Assembly (NCBI RefSeq): GCF_900608595.1
Contig: NZ_UWYY01000022.1
Coordinates: 1-64,000, forward strand
From: Promicromonospora panici
Lineage (GTDB): Bacteria > Actinomycetota > Actinomycetes > Actinomycetales > Cellulomonadaceae
Direction of reading: 5' to 3'
Length of the DNA: 64,000 nt
Shown here: positions 16,916 through 25,470 of the stretch, in pieces
Position numbering within the stretch: position 1 is the stretch's first letter
Layout of the letters: each line of letters starts with the position of its first letter
Notes under the pieces: model-generated
What the model was told of the DNA's origin: nothing
Databases searched by the model: none
What the model saw: only the letters and a program-made list of their open reading frames with translations
Made by a program: the position numbers and the translations under genes

Positions 16916-18726
16916 CGCACTTCCTGGACGATCTGCTGGCCGTGGCGCGGGACGCGCCCGACGTCGTCGCGCTCCGCTGGTTCGGCGACAGCCGGTTCGG
17001 CGGCCTGCTCGGCCGCCGGGACGGCGCGCGGGTCCGCGAGGAGGTGACGTTTGACGAGCTCGCCGAGCGGATCCAGTGGACGGCAGCCGGTCTGCTCGCG
17101 CGGGGCATGGAGCCCGGCGACCGGGTGCTGTTCAGCATCCGGCCCCGGCCGGAGGGCGTGATCCTGTGCCTCGCGATCCTGCGCGCGGGTGGCGCCGTCG
17201 TCTTCGTGGACCCCGGCTCGACGCCGGAGCTGTTCGCCGCCCGGATCGCGGCGGCGAGACCGCGCTGGGCGGCGACGGAGGCGTTGCTGTACGCAGCGTC
17301 GTCCGGCCCTTTGCGGGGGATCGCCCGGTCGCGCGGGCTGCTGCTCCCGGACTACGGGCGGCTGCCCGTGCGGCACCTGTACACGGGACCGCGGCTGCCG
17401 GGAGTGCCCCGCGGCGCCCGGCGAGTGCAGCGCCTGGCGAAGCCGGGCGTGGGTCCCGCTCCGGGCTCGGGTCCGGCTGCGAGCTCGGCTCCGGGCCATG
17501 CTTCGGCGTCCGGGGGAGCGACGGACGACGCCGACCGGGAGGCGCTCATCGTGTTCACGTCCGGGACGACGTCCGATCCCAAGGCGGTGGTGCACACCGC
17601 GCGCACGCTCGGCGGCATGCTGAGGCTGTTCGCGCAGGTCGGCGACCTGCGGCCCGGCCAGCGGGCGCATACCGACCAGATGTTCCTCGGGCTGCCCGCG
17701 ATCCTCGCCGGGGGCACGTGGGAGATTCCGGCGAGGTCGCCGAAGGACGCGCCCGAGGCGTTCGCGCGCGGCGTCGCCGGGGCCGACTCGTCGTTCCTGG
17801 TCCCGGCCGACGTCACCGCGCTGCTCGACGTCCTGGAGGCCCGGGCCGAAGCGGCACCCGGGTCCGCGGACCCGCGCGACGCGGCGTCGGCGGCGTCAGC
17901 GGAACCTCTCGACGGCGGCGAGCGCCGGGCAGTGGGCCCGGCCGTGCTGGCTGTCGGCGCGGCACCCGTCACGGTCGCGCTGCTCGAACGGGGCCGCCGC
18001 ATCCTGCCGGGTACGCGGTGGCTCGCCGTCTACGGCGCCACCGAGATCCTGCCCGCCGCGGTGACGGACGCGGGCGAGAAGATCGCGGCTGCGGCGTCGG
18101 GCGACCTGGTGGGCCGCCCGCTGGACGGGATAGGCGTGCGGGTCGACCCGGCCGTCGTCGACCTGGACGATGCCGCGCCGGGCGGGCCGACGTCGTCGGA
18201 CGGCGAACCGCCGGTGGGAGAGCTGGTGCTGACCGGGCCGTCGCTGATGGCGGGCTACCTGGCGGATCTCGACGCGGGCAAGCCCCGCGCCACCGAGCAC
18301 CGCACCGGCGACCTCGCCTATCAGGACGGCGCCGGGCGGATCGTGCTGGTCGGCCGGAACCGGGACATGATCATCCGCGGCACGGTGAACATCTACCCCG
18401 GCTTGTTCGAGCCGCGTCTGCGGGAGCTTCCGGGGGTGGCGGACGCCGTCCTGGTGGGTGTTCCCGTGCCGGACGGCGACGAGCGGGTGGTCCTCGTGGT
18501 GACAGCGGAGGGCGGGCCCGGGGGAGCGGGGGCGCCGCAGATCCGGCCGGACACGGAGCTGGCCCGGTCGGTCGCGGACCAGGTCGCGGGTGTGCTGGAC
18601 CACGGCGCGCTGCCCGATCTGGTGGTCGAGGCGTCGCACCTGCCGCTCGCGGGCCGCTCCCGAAAGCCTGATCGTCGTGCACTGGTCAACTTGGTGTCAC
18701 CACTGGCGGGTACAGTGCGCGCATGA
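16912..18726 (+). CDS. AMP-forming ligase, OleC/beta-lactone synthetase-like
   Basis: An adenylate-forming enzyme of 604 residues. Motifs: P-loop FTSGTTSDPKAVVHT (about residue 219), YGATEI, HRTGDLAYQD and the C-terminal lysine motif PLAGRSRKPD. OleC proteins activate a beta-hydroxy acid and close a beta-lactone; other relatives are acyl-CoA ligases. Its place between thiolase and reductase fits OleC. An Ala/Gly/Pro-rich low-complexity insertion (about 180-210) is unusual. It starts with GTG overlapping the P450 stop and ends ATGA with the reductase. Confidence 0.8.
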   Translation: MTHFLDDLLAVARDAPDVVALRWFGDSRFGGLLGRRDGARVREEVTFDELAERIQWTAAGLLARGMEPGDRVLFSIRPRPEGVILCLAILRAGGAVVFVDPGSTPELFAARIAAARPRWAATEALLYAASSGPLRGIARSRGLLLPDYGRLPVRHLYTGPRLPGVPRGARRVQRLAKPGVGPAPGSGPAASSAPGHASASGGATDDADREALIVFTSGTTSDPKAVVHTARTLGGMLRLFAQVGDLRPGQRAHTDQMFLGLPAILAGGTWEIPARSPKDAPEAFARGVAGADSSFLVPADVTALLDVLEARAEAAPGSADPRDAASAASAEPLDGGERRAVGPAVLAVGAAPVTVALLERGRRILPGTRWLAVYGATEILPAAVTDAGEKIAAAASGDLVGRPLDGIGVRVDPAVVDLDDAAPGGPTSSDGEPPVGELVLTGPSLMAGYLADLDAGKPRATEHRTGDLAYQDGAGRIVLVGRNRDMIIRGTVNIYPGLFEPRLRELPGVADAVLVGVPVPDGDERVVLVVTAEGGPGGAGAPQIRPDTELARSVADQVAGVLDHGALPDLVVEASHLPLAGRSRKPDRRALVNLVSPLAGTVRA

Positions 18727-19697
18727 GGGTGGCTGTGACCGGTTCGTCGGGTTTTGTCGGGGGTGCCGTCGTCCGCGACCTCGCGGCGCACGGGCACGAG
18801 ATCGTCGCGTTCTCGCGGCGTGTGCCTCGTCTGCCCAGCGAGATCCTCCATCAGGTCTCGCACCAGTTCTGGGACCTGCGGGACGGGCCGCTCGCCAAGG
18901 AGGACCGGCCGGAGGACATCGACGCCGTCGTGCACTGCGGGGCTGCGGTGAGCGACGGGGGCAACCACGCCCGGGCGTGGGTGGTCAACGTCGAGGGCAC
19001 GCGTGCCGTGCGCGAGACGTTCCCGGAGGCGCGGTTCGTGCATGTGTCCTCGGGCAGCGTGTACGACCCGCGCACGCCCAGCGTGACCGTGAGCGAGGCG
19101 GAGGCGCCCGCACGCGGCTACGTCAACGCGTACGGCTCCACCAAGGCGGCCGCCGAGCGTTACCTCGCCGCCGACGCCGCGCGCGAGGACCGCGGGCCCG
19201 TCGTCGTGCTGCGGCCGCACGCGGTCTACGGTCCTGGCGACACGACCCTGCTGCCGCGCCTCGAGTCCGCGGCGATCGGCGCCTGGCTCCCGATCCCCGG
19301 CGGCGGGAAGGTGCGCCAGCACCTCACGCACATCGAGACACTGGCCCAGGCGGTGCGGGCGGCGCTGGACGCCGACGTCGAGCCGGAGATGGCCGCCGGC
19401 CGGCCGCTCGTGGCCAACGTCGCCGATGCCCGGCCCGTCGACCTGGACGAGACCCTCGAGCTGCTCATGTTCGCCAGGTTCCGGCCGGTGCAGGTGGTGG
19501 GGATCCCGATCCGGCTGGCGAACGCGCTGGCCTGGGCCGGGGAGCGGGTGTCCCGGTGGACCGGCCGGGAGCCGCGTCTGTCGCGGTACGCGATCAGCCA
19601 CCTCGCGATGGAGCGCACCTACGATCTCACGGTGCTGCGCGAGCGCCTCGGCGTCGACCCGGCGCCGACGTCCCTGCACGGCGCGATGAGCTGGTAG
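18723..19697 (+). CDS. Extended SDR NAD(P)-dependent reductase, OleD-like
   Basis: A 324-residue extended short-chain dehydrogenase. Cofactor motif TGSSGFVGG is at residues 6-14, the catalytic YxxxK is Tyr137 and Lys141 (AYGSTKAAAERY), with a partner Ser near 110-112. In olefin/beta-lactone pathways OleD reduces the beta-keto acid made by OleA before OleC acts; here the assignment rests on neighbourhood. A TACAGT at 18711-18716 just before the start might be an internal promoter. Last gene of the operon. Confidence 0.8.
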   Translation: MRVAVTGSSGFVGGAVVRDLAAHGHEIVAFSRRVPRLPSEILHQVSHQFWDLRDGPLAKEDRPEDIDAVVHCGAAVSDGGNHARAWVVNVEGTRAVRETFPEARFVHVSSGSVYDPRTPSVTVSEAEAPARGYVNAYGSTKAAAERYLAADAAREDRGPVVVLRPHAVYGPGDTTLLPRLESAAIGAWLPIPGGGKVRQHLTHIETLAQAVRAALDADVEPEMAAGRPLVANVADARPVDLDETLELLMFARFRPVQVVGIPIRLANALAWAGERVSRWTGREPRLSRYAISHLAMERTYDLTVLRERLGVDPAPTSLHGAMSW

Positions 19698-19716
19698 ACG
19701 TCTGTCCGGAATGCCC

Positions 19717-19728
19717 TACCCTGTGCGG
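19717..19728 (+). promoter_or_regulatory. -10 element of second exporter, leaderless
   Basis: TACCCT at 19717-19722 lies 6 nt before GTG 19729. The local sequence is almost the same as at 13654-13671. The similarity suggests that the two transcription units share a promoter type. Confidence 0.5.
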
Positions 19729-20841
19729 GTGATTCCAGCGAGCGAGGCCGCGGTCGAGACGCTCGGGCTGCGCAAGACGTACCGGACGGTACGCGGGCGC
19801 GCGGTGGGCATCGACGGGCTCGACCTGCGGGTGCCGGCCGGTGGCCTGCACGCCCTGCTGGGGCTCCCGGACTCGGGCAAGACCACCGCGCTCCGCCTGC
19901 TCACGGGCCTGGCCCGCGCCGACGCGGGTGCCATCAAGATCTTCGGCGTCCCCGTCCCGGACGGCCTGCCCGGCCTCGTCGGCCGCATCGGCGCCGTCGT
20001 CGGCGAACCCGGGTTCCAGCCCTGGCTGAGCGGCCGCCGGAACCTGGGGCTGCTCGCCTCCGTGGCCGGCGTGCCCCGCACGCGCGTCGACGAGGTGCTC
20101 ACCCGGGTGGTCCTCGCCGACCGCGCGAAGGCGGCCTACGGCACCTACTCGGCCGAGGAGGAGAGCCGGCTCGCGCTGGCGGCCGCGCTCCTGCGCGATC
20201 CGGACCTGCTCGTCCTCGACGAGCCGAGCGCGGGCCTCGACGCCGTGGGCACCCGCGAGATCCGCCAGGCCTTGCGCCGCCTCGCGGACCAGGGCAAGAC
20301 GGTCCTCGTCGCGACCGGCGTCCTGACCGAGGCGCAGCAGATCGCGGACACCGTGACGGTGCTCGACCGCGGCCGCGTGCTCGCCCAGGGCAGCACCGCC
20401 GACCTCCTGGGCGACGCCAAGGTCAGCGTCCGGGTCCGCCTCGACGAGCCGGCGAAGGCCGCCACGGCGCTGCGCGCCGCCGGTTTCGCGATCCGGTCGG
20501 ACGGCGACGCGCTGCAGGTCGACGGCGTCGCCGAACCGTCCGACATCTCCAGGGCGCTCGCCAAGCAGAAGCTGTTCGCCGGCGAGCTGGTACCGCAGCG
20601 CGAGGACCTGGCGGCCGTCATCGGACGGCTGAGGCCGGTCGCGCCGCCGGTTCCGAAGCCACTGAGCCGCGCGGAGGAGCGGGCCGCCCGGAAGGCGGCC
20701 GAGCAGCAGGCCGCGGACCGCAAGAAGGCCGCCGACCAGCGCAAGACCGACCAGCGCAAGGCCGACAAGGAGGCGGCGGCGAAGAAGGCGGCCGACGCGG
20801 ACCAGGACGAGACCACCAAGCGCGCCGAGGAGGAACGATGA
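19729..20841 (+). CDS. ABC transporter ATPase with degenerate signature motif
   Basis: A 370-residue ABC ATPase. The Walker A is GLPDSGKTT, Walker B is LLVLDEPSAGLDA, but the ABC signature, normally LSGGQ, reads YSAEEES. ATP hydrolysis may thus be altered. A DUF-like regulatory domain follows, then a long Ala/Lys/Glu/Asp-rich charged tail (about residues 305-370, with repeated KAADQRK-like units), likely a coiled coil. GTG 19729 is preferred to ATG 19711, as the -10 hexamer would otherwise lie within the gene. Paired with the permease at 20838 (ATGA overlap). Confidence 0.85.
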   Translation: MIPASEAAVETLGLRKTYRTVRGRAVGIDGLDLRVPAGGLHALLGLPDSGKTTALRLLTGLARADAGAIKIFGVPVPDGLPGLVGRIGAVVGEPGFQPWLSGRRNLGLLASVAGVPRTRVDEVLTRVVLADRAKAAYGTYSAEEESRLALAAALLRDPDLLVLDEPSAGLDAVGTREIRQALRRLADQGKTVLVATGVLTEAQQIADTVTVLDRGRVLAQGSTADLLGDAKVSVRVRLDEPAKAATALRAAGFAIRSDGDALQVDGVAEPSDISRALAKQKLFAGELVPQREDLAAVIGRLRPVAPPVPKPLSRAEERAARKAAEQQAADRKKAADQRKTDQRKADKEAAAKKAADADQDETTKRAEEER

Positions 20842-21602
20842 CGGGGCTGCTGTGGGCCGAGCTGCGCCGTTTCGGCACGCGCCCGGCGAACCTGTGGATC
20901 GCCGCGGGCATGCTGCTGCACGTGGCGCTCGCGGTGGCGCTGACCGCGTTCGAGGCCGGCGCGACCACCCTCGCCGGGATGCTGGAACAGGGGCAGATCT
21001 CGTTCTACGCCATGACGTCCGTGTTCCTCGCCTACGTGGCGGGTGTGCTGCTGGTGACGGGCGAGGCGGCGTCGGGCGGGACGCGCGCGCTGCTGACCGT
21101 CGAACCGCGCCGGGGCCGCGTCTACTGGACCAAGCTCGCGGCCGCCGGGCTCGCGGCGGTGCCCGGGGTGGCGGCGGCCTACGCCCTGCTGGCCGTGGGC
21201 ATGTACGGGGTGCACGCGCGCGTGGGCCTGCTCGGCGGCCCGTCGTCGGACCTGGTGGTCGCGATGACGTGGAGCGGCGTACGAGTGCTGGCGCTGGCCG
21301 TGTGCGCGGCCGTCGGCGGCGCGGCGCTCGGCGTGCTGGTGCGACGCTGGTGGGTGGCGGTCGCGCTCGCGGTGGCCTGGTTCCTGGTGGAGCAGCAGGT
21401 GGTGCTGACCTCGACGTCCGGCGCCGGGACCTGGGGCCCGTTCACGAACGCCGACATGTGGGTCCGCGGTACCCGGACCGTCCTGTCCGGGGAGGGCGCC
21501 CTCGCAGGCCCGCTGGTGCACAGCGCCGTCCTGCTGCTGGGCGTCACGGTCGTGCTCGCAGTGCTCGGCGCCGCCGTCTTCCGGCGCCGAGATGTGCCCT
21601 GA
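20838..21602 (+). CDS. ABC transporter permease (ABC-2 type)
   Basis: A 254-residue membrane protein with about six hydrophobic segments, including FLAYVAGVLLVTGEAASGGT and VLLLGVTVVLAVLGAAVF. The segment ASGGTRALLTVEPRRGRVYW is a feature of ABC-2 exporters of the drug or lipid type. It pairs with the ATPase whose stop it overlaps. Substrate unknown; adjacent to the OleA-like operon. Confidence 0.85.
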   Translation: MTGLLWAELRRFGTRPANLWIAAGMLLHVALAVALTAFEAGATTLAGMLEQGQISFYAMTSVFLAYVAGVLLVTGEAASGGTRALLTVEPRRGRVYWTKLAAAGLAAVPGVAAAYALLAVGMYGVHARVGLLGGPSSDLVVAMTWSGVRVLALAVCAAVGGAALGVLVRRWWVAVALAVAWFLVEQQVVLTSTSGAGTWGPFTNADMWVRGTRTVLSGEGALAGPLVHSAVLLLGVTVVLAVLGAAVFRRRDVP

Positions 21603-21689
21603 GAAACGCGCGCGGACGCCTCGGGAGGCCCGGAATTCCGCGCATGGAACCTTTCCGCGTCTCGGATCGTGGGACCTTCGGCCCGCTGG

Positions 21690-21718
21690 GTGACATCGCC
21701 GAAGATTCGGCGTAACGT
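21690..21718 (+). promoter_or_regulatory. ilvBNC promoter
   Basis: GTGACA (21690-21695) and TAACGT (21713-21718) are separated by 17 bp, a good sigma-70-type promoter. Transcription would begin at about 21726, the first base of the leader peptide GTG. Confidence 0.7.
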
Positions 21719-21725
21719 GCGTCAC

Positions 21726-21770
21726 GTGCAGACGATCATTCTTGTAGTACTTCCTGAGCGCGCGGCCTAA
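21726..21770 (+). CDS. ilvB leader peptide (attenuation)
   Basis: A 14-residue peptide, MQTIILVVLPERAA, containing six branched-chain residues in a row (Ile-Ile-Leu-Val-Val-Leu). It is not a functional protein; ribosome speed across these codons reports charged Ile/Leu/Val-tRNA. Start GTG is 7 nt after the -10, so leaderless. An in-frame GTG at 21717 would add three residues but overlaps the -10. Confidence 0.85.
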   Translation: MQTIILVVLPERAA

Positions 21771-21839
21771 GCCCAGCACAGGCATCGTCCGCGCGCTCAC
21801 CCTGGCAGTCCTTGCTTACCAAGGACCCGGGGTTTTTTT
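21756..21839 (+). promoter_or_regulatory. ilvBNC transcription attenuator
   Basis: A perfect 10-bp stem (GAGCGCGCGG at 21756-21765 with 21789-21798) begins inside the last leader codons. An intrinsic terminator follows: GTCCTTG/CAAGGAC (21808-21814 with 21820-21826), CCGGGG and seven Ts ending at 21839. Stalling on branched-chain codons would prevent the upstream stem and favour antitermination. The exact alternative pairing is inferred. Confidence 0.85.
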
Positions 21840-21895
21840 GTTGTCACGAACGCTCGCTTTCGCCCCAGCACGGGGCGCGACGGCAGGAGATCCGT

Positions 21896-23776
21896 ATGAC
21901 CGGCACACCGACACCCGCACAGATCGCCGCGCGCGCCGAGGCGCGTGACCAGGTGCGCACCGAGCTTCGGTCCCGCGTGGTAGGTGGTAAGGCCGAGCCC
22001 GAGGCGGCCGCGCCTCGCGTCGGGCCGGAAGAAGTCACGGGCGCGCAGTCCATCGTCCGCTCGCTCGAGGAGATCGGTGTCGACACCGTCTTCGGTATCC
22101 CGGGTGGCGCGATCCTGCCCCTCTACGACCCGCTCATGGACTCCGCCAAGCTCCGCCACATCCTCGTGCGGCACGAGCAGGGCGGCGGGCACGCGGCGTC
22201 GGGCTACGCGCACGCGACCGGCAAGGTCGGGGTGACCATGGCGACGTCGGGCCCGGGCGCGACGAACCTGGTGACGCCGATCGCGGACGCGCACATGGAC
22301 TCGATCCCGCTCGTGGCGATCACCGGCCAGGTGGCCTCTTCGGCGATCGGGACCGACGCGTTCCAGGAGGCCGACATCGTCGGCATCACGCTGCCGATCA
22401 CCAAGCACAACTTCCTGGTCACCGACCCGGCCGACATCCCGCGCACCATCGCCGAGGCGTTCCACATCGCCTCCACGGGGCGGCCGGGGCCGGTGCTCGT
22501 CGACATCTCGAAGTCTGCGATGCAGTCGCGCACCACGTTCTCCTGGCCGCAGGAGATGCAGCTGCCGGGCTACCACCCGGTGACCAAGCCGCACTCGAAG
22601 CAGATCCGCGAGGCCGCGAAGCTGCTGGCCACGGCCAAGCGGCCGGTGCTGTACGTGGGCGGCGGCGTCATCCGGTCCGGCGCCGCGGAGCTGCTGCGCA
22701 AGCTCGTCGACCTGTCCGGCGCGCCGGTCGTGACCACGCTGATGGCCCGCGGCGCGGTGCCGGACAGCCACCCGCAGCACCTCGGCATGCCCGGCATGCA
22801 CGGCACGGTGCCCGCGGTGGCGGCGCTGCAGAAGGCGGACCTGGTCTTCGCGCTCGGCGCCCGGTTCGACGACCGCGTGACGGGCAAGCTGTCGAGCTTC
22901 GCACCGCTGGCGGCGATCGTGCACGCGGACATCGACCCGGCGGAGATCGGCAAGAACCGTGAGGCGGACGTCCCGATCGTCGGCGACCTCCGCGAGGTCA
23001 TCGGCGACCTGCTGCCCGAGCTGGCCCGCGAGCACGAGACGCACGGCAAGCCCGACGTCGAGGGCTGGTGGCGTCAGCTCGACGAGTGGCGCCGCACCTA
23101 CCCCCGCGGTTACACCCAGCCGGAGGACGGGCACCTCTCGCCGCAGCACGTGATCCAGCGCCTCGGCGAGCTGACCGGGCCGGACGGGATCTACGTCGCG
23201 GGCGTGGGGCAGCACCAGATGTGGGCGGCGCAGTTCATCAGCTATGAGCACCCGAACACCTGGATCAACTCCGGCGGCCTCGGCACCATGGGCTACTCCG
23301 TGCCTGCCGCGATGGGCGCCAAGGTGGGCATGCCCGACCGGACCGTGTGGGCGATCGACGGTGACGGCTGCTTCCAGATGACCAACCAGGAGCTCGCCAC
23401 CTGCGCGATCAACGACATCCCCATCAAGGTGGCGGTGATCAACAACAGCTCGCTGGGCATGGTGCGGCAGTGGCAGACGCTCTTCTACGAGTCGCGCTAC
23501 TCCAACACCGACCTGCACACCGGCCACGGCACCCGGCGCATCCCGGACTTCGTGAAGCTCGCGGACGCCTACGGTTGCGAGGGCATCCGCGTGGAGCACG
23601 CCTCCGACGTCGACGCCGCGATCAAGCGGGCCAACGAGATAGACGACCGGCCCGTCGTCGTGGACTTCACCGTCTCGCGTGACGCGATGGTGTGGCCCAT
23701 GGTCGCCGCCGGCGTGAGCAACGACGACATCCAGTACGCACGCGGCATCTCGCCGGCGTGGGACCGAGAAGACTGA
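21896..23776 (+). CDS. ilvB: Acetolactate synthase, large (catalytic) subunit
   Basis: Thiamine-diphosphate enzyme that joins pyruvate with pyruvate or 2-oxobutyrate, the first common step of valine/leucine and isoleucine synthesis. 626 residues. Conserved segments: GIPGGAILPLYDPL, RHEQGGGHAASGYA (activating Glu), and cofactor motif GDGCFQMTNQELAT with the NN downstream. The ATG at 21896 has AGGAG 6 nt before; the longer frame from 21812 lies in the attenuator. Regulated by the upstream leader and through IlvN. Confidence 0.97.
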   Translation: MTGTPTPAQIAARAEARDQVRTELRSRVVGGKAEPEAAAPRVGPEEVTGAQSIVRSLEEIGVDTVFGIPGGAILPLYDPLMDSAKLRHILVRHEQGGGHAASGYAHATGKVGVTMATSGPGATNLVTPIADAHMDSIPLVAITGQVASSAIGTDAFQEADIVGITLPITKHNFLVTDPADIPRTIAEAFHIASTGRPGPVLVDISKSAMQSRTTFSWPQEMQLPGYHPVTKPHSKQIREAAKLLATAKRPVLYVGGGVIRSGAAELLRKLVDLSGAPVVTTLMARGAVPDSHPQHLGMPGMHGTVPAVAALQKADLVFALGARFDDRVTGKLSSFAPLAAIVHADIDPAEIGKNREADVPIVGDLREVIGDLLPELAREHETHGKPDVEGWWRQLDEWRRTYPRGYTQPEDGHLSPQHVIQRLGELTGPDGIYVAGVGQHQMWAAQFISYEHPNTWINSGGLGTMGYSVPAAMGAKVGMPDRTVWAIDGDGCFQMTNQELATCAINDIPIKVAVINNSSLGMVRQWQTLFYESRYSNTDLHTGHGTRRIPDFVKLADAYGCEGIRVEHASDVDAAIKRANEIDDRPVVVDFTVSRDAMVWPMVAAGVSNDDIQYARGISPAWDRED

Positions 23777-23792
23777 GCGAGGACTGAATCCC

Positions 23793-24317
23793 ATGTCGAG
23801 GCACACCCTGTCCGTGCTCGTGGAGAACAAGCCCGGCGTGCTCACGCGCGTCGCCGGCCTGTTCGCCCGTCGCGCGTTCAACATCCACTCCCTGGCGGTG
23901 GGCCCCACGGAGCACGAGGAGATCTCGCGCATCACCGTGGTGGTCGACGTCGAGGAACACCCCCTGGAACAGGTCACGAAGCAGCTCAACAAGCTCATCC
24001 ACGTGATCAAGATCGTCGAGCTCGAACCCGAGTCGTCAGTGCACCGCGAGCTCCTGCTCGTCAAGGTGCGGGCCGACGCCGCCACCCGTACCGGGGTGCT
24101 GGAAGTCGTCGAGATGTTCCGGGCGCGCGTCGTCGACGTGGTGCCGGACGCCGTGGTCATCGAGGCCACGGGACCCGCCGCGAAGCTGGACGCACTGCTC
24201 GCGGCGCTGGAACCATACGGTGTCCGTGAGATCGTCAAGTCCGGGACCCTGGCCATCGGCCGGGGCGCCCGATCCATCACGGACCGTGCGTTCGAGCGCT
24301 CGGTCCGGTCCGCGTGA
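23793..24317 (+). CDS. ilvN: Acetolactate synthase, small (regulatory) subunit
   Basis: 174 residues with the N-terminal ACT domain (RHTLSVLVENKPGVLTRVAG, about residues 3-75) that binds valine for feedback inhibition, and a C-terminal domain with SGTLAIGRGARSIT. It activates IlvB and makes it sensitive to valine. The gene starts 16 nt after ilvB and is followed at 57 nt by ilvC. Confidence 0.97.
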   Translation: MSRHTLSVLVENKPGVLTRVAGLFARRAFNIHSLAVGPTEHEEISRITVVVDVEEHPLEQVTKQLNKLIHVIKIVELEPESSVHRELLLVKVRADAATRTGVLEVVEMFRARVVDVVPDAVVIEATGPAAKLDALLAALEPYGVREIVKSGTLAIGRGARSITDRAFERSVRSA

Positions 24318-24373
24318 CCGCGTGACCTACCCACTTACCTTCCACCGAGAAATCACACTGAGGAGCAAGAACC

Positions 24374-25402
24374 GTGGCTGAGCTGTTCTACGACGATGAC
24401 GCCGACCTGTCGATCATCCAGCAGAAGAAGGTTGCTGTGGTCGGCTACGGCAGCCAGGGCCACGCGCACGCCCTGAACCTGCGTGACTCCGGAGCGCAGG
24501 TGACCGTCGGCCTGCGCGAGGGCTCCGCGTCCCGTGAGAAGGCCGAGAACGAGGGCCTCGCGGTCGCGACCGTGCCGGACGCCGTGCGGGATGCCGACGT
24601 CGTCGTCATCCTCGCGCCCGACCAGGTGCAGCGGCACCTGTATGCCGAGGACATCGCGCCGAACCTGAAGGAGGGCGCGGCGCTCGTCTTCGGGCACGGC
24701 TTCAACATCCGGTACGGCTACATCAAGCCCGAGGCCGGGCACGACGTGCTGATGGTCGCCCCCAAGGGCCCGGGCCACATCGTGCGCCGCGAGTTCGCCG
24801 ACGGCCGCGGCGTGCCCGTGATCGTCGCGGTGGAGCAGGACGCCTCGGGCTCCGCCTGGGACCTCGCCCTCTCGTACGCCAAGGGCATCGGTGGCCTGCG
24901 CGCCGCCGGCATCAAGACGACGTTCACGGAGGAGACCGAGACCGACCTGTTCGGTGAGCAGGCAGTGCTCTGCGGCGGGGCCTCGCAGCTGGTCCAGTAC
25001 GGGTTCGAGACGCTGACCGAGGCCGGCTACCAGCCGGAGGTCGCGTACTTCGAGGTGCTGCACGAGCTCAAGCTGATCGTCGACCTGATGATCGAGGGCG
25101 GCATCGCCAAGCAGCGCTGGTCCGTCTCCGACACGGCCGAGTACGGCGACTACGTCTCCGGGCCGCGGGTCATCGACCCGCACGTGAAGGAGAACATGAA
25201 GGCCGTGCTGGCCGACATCCAGAGCGGCGCCTTTGCGGCGCGGTTCATCGCCGACCAGGACGCCGGCGCCCCGGAGTTCAAGGAGCTGCGCGCCAAGGGC
25301 GAGCAGCACCCGATCGAGGCCACCGGCCGCGACCTGCGCAAGATGTTCGCGTGGATCAAGCCGTCCGACTCGGACTACGTCGAGGGCTCTGCCGCTCGCT
25401 GA
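24374..25402 (+). CDS. ilvC: Ketol-acid reductoisomerase (NADP+)
   Basis: Second step of branched-chain synthesis: isomerises and reduces acetolactate or acetohydroxybutyrate with NADPH and magnesium. 342 residues, class I. Rossmann motif GYGSQGHAHALNL at about residue 24; metal ligands lie in the region of ETETDLFGEQAVLCGG. GTG start with GAGGAG 8 nt upstream. Last gene of ilvBNC, closed by a hairpin. Confidence 0.97.
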   Translation: MAELFYDDDADLSIIQQKKVAVVGYGSQGHAHALNLRDSGAQVTVGLREGSASREKAENEGLAVATVPDAVRDADVVVILAPDQVQRHLYAEDIAPNLKEGAALVFGHGFNIRYGYIKPEAGHDVLMVAPKGPGHIVRREFADGRGVPVIVAVEQDASGSAWDLALSYAKGIGGLRAAGIKTTFTEETETDLFGEQAVLCGGASQLVQYGFETLTEAGYQPEVAYFEVLHELKLIVDLMIEGGIAKQRWSVSDTAEYGDYVSGPRVIDPHVKENMKAVLADIQSGAFAARFIADQDAGAPEFKELRAKGEQHPIEATGRDLRKMFAWIKPSDSDYVEGSAAR

Positions 25403-25411
25403 CGCAGACAG

Positions 25412-25453
25412 AACAGCGCCCCCACGCTCCGCGAGGAGTATGGGGGCGCTGTT
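25412..25453. terminator. Bidirectional terminator between ilvC and betaine transporter
   Basis: A perfect 13-bp stem (25412-25424 with 25441-25453) with a 16-nt loop lies between two convergent genes, 9 nt after the ilvC stop. Loop is partly self-complementary. Confidence 0.75.
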
Positions 25454-25470
25454 GTGTGTGCGGTGCGGGA

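Noticed and set aside
21812..21895. N-terminal extension of IlvB starting at 21812
   Set aside because: It would start within the attenuator terminator. The ATG at 21896 has a ribosome-binding site, and the extension has no family similarity.
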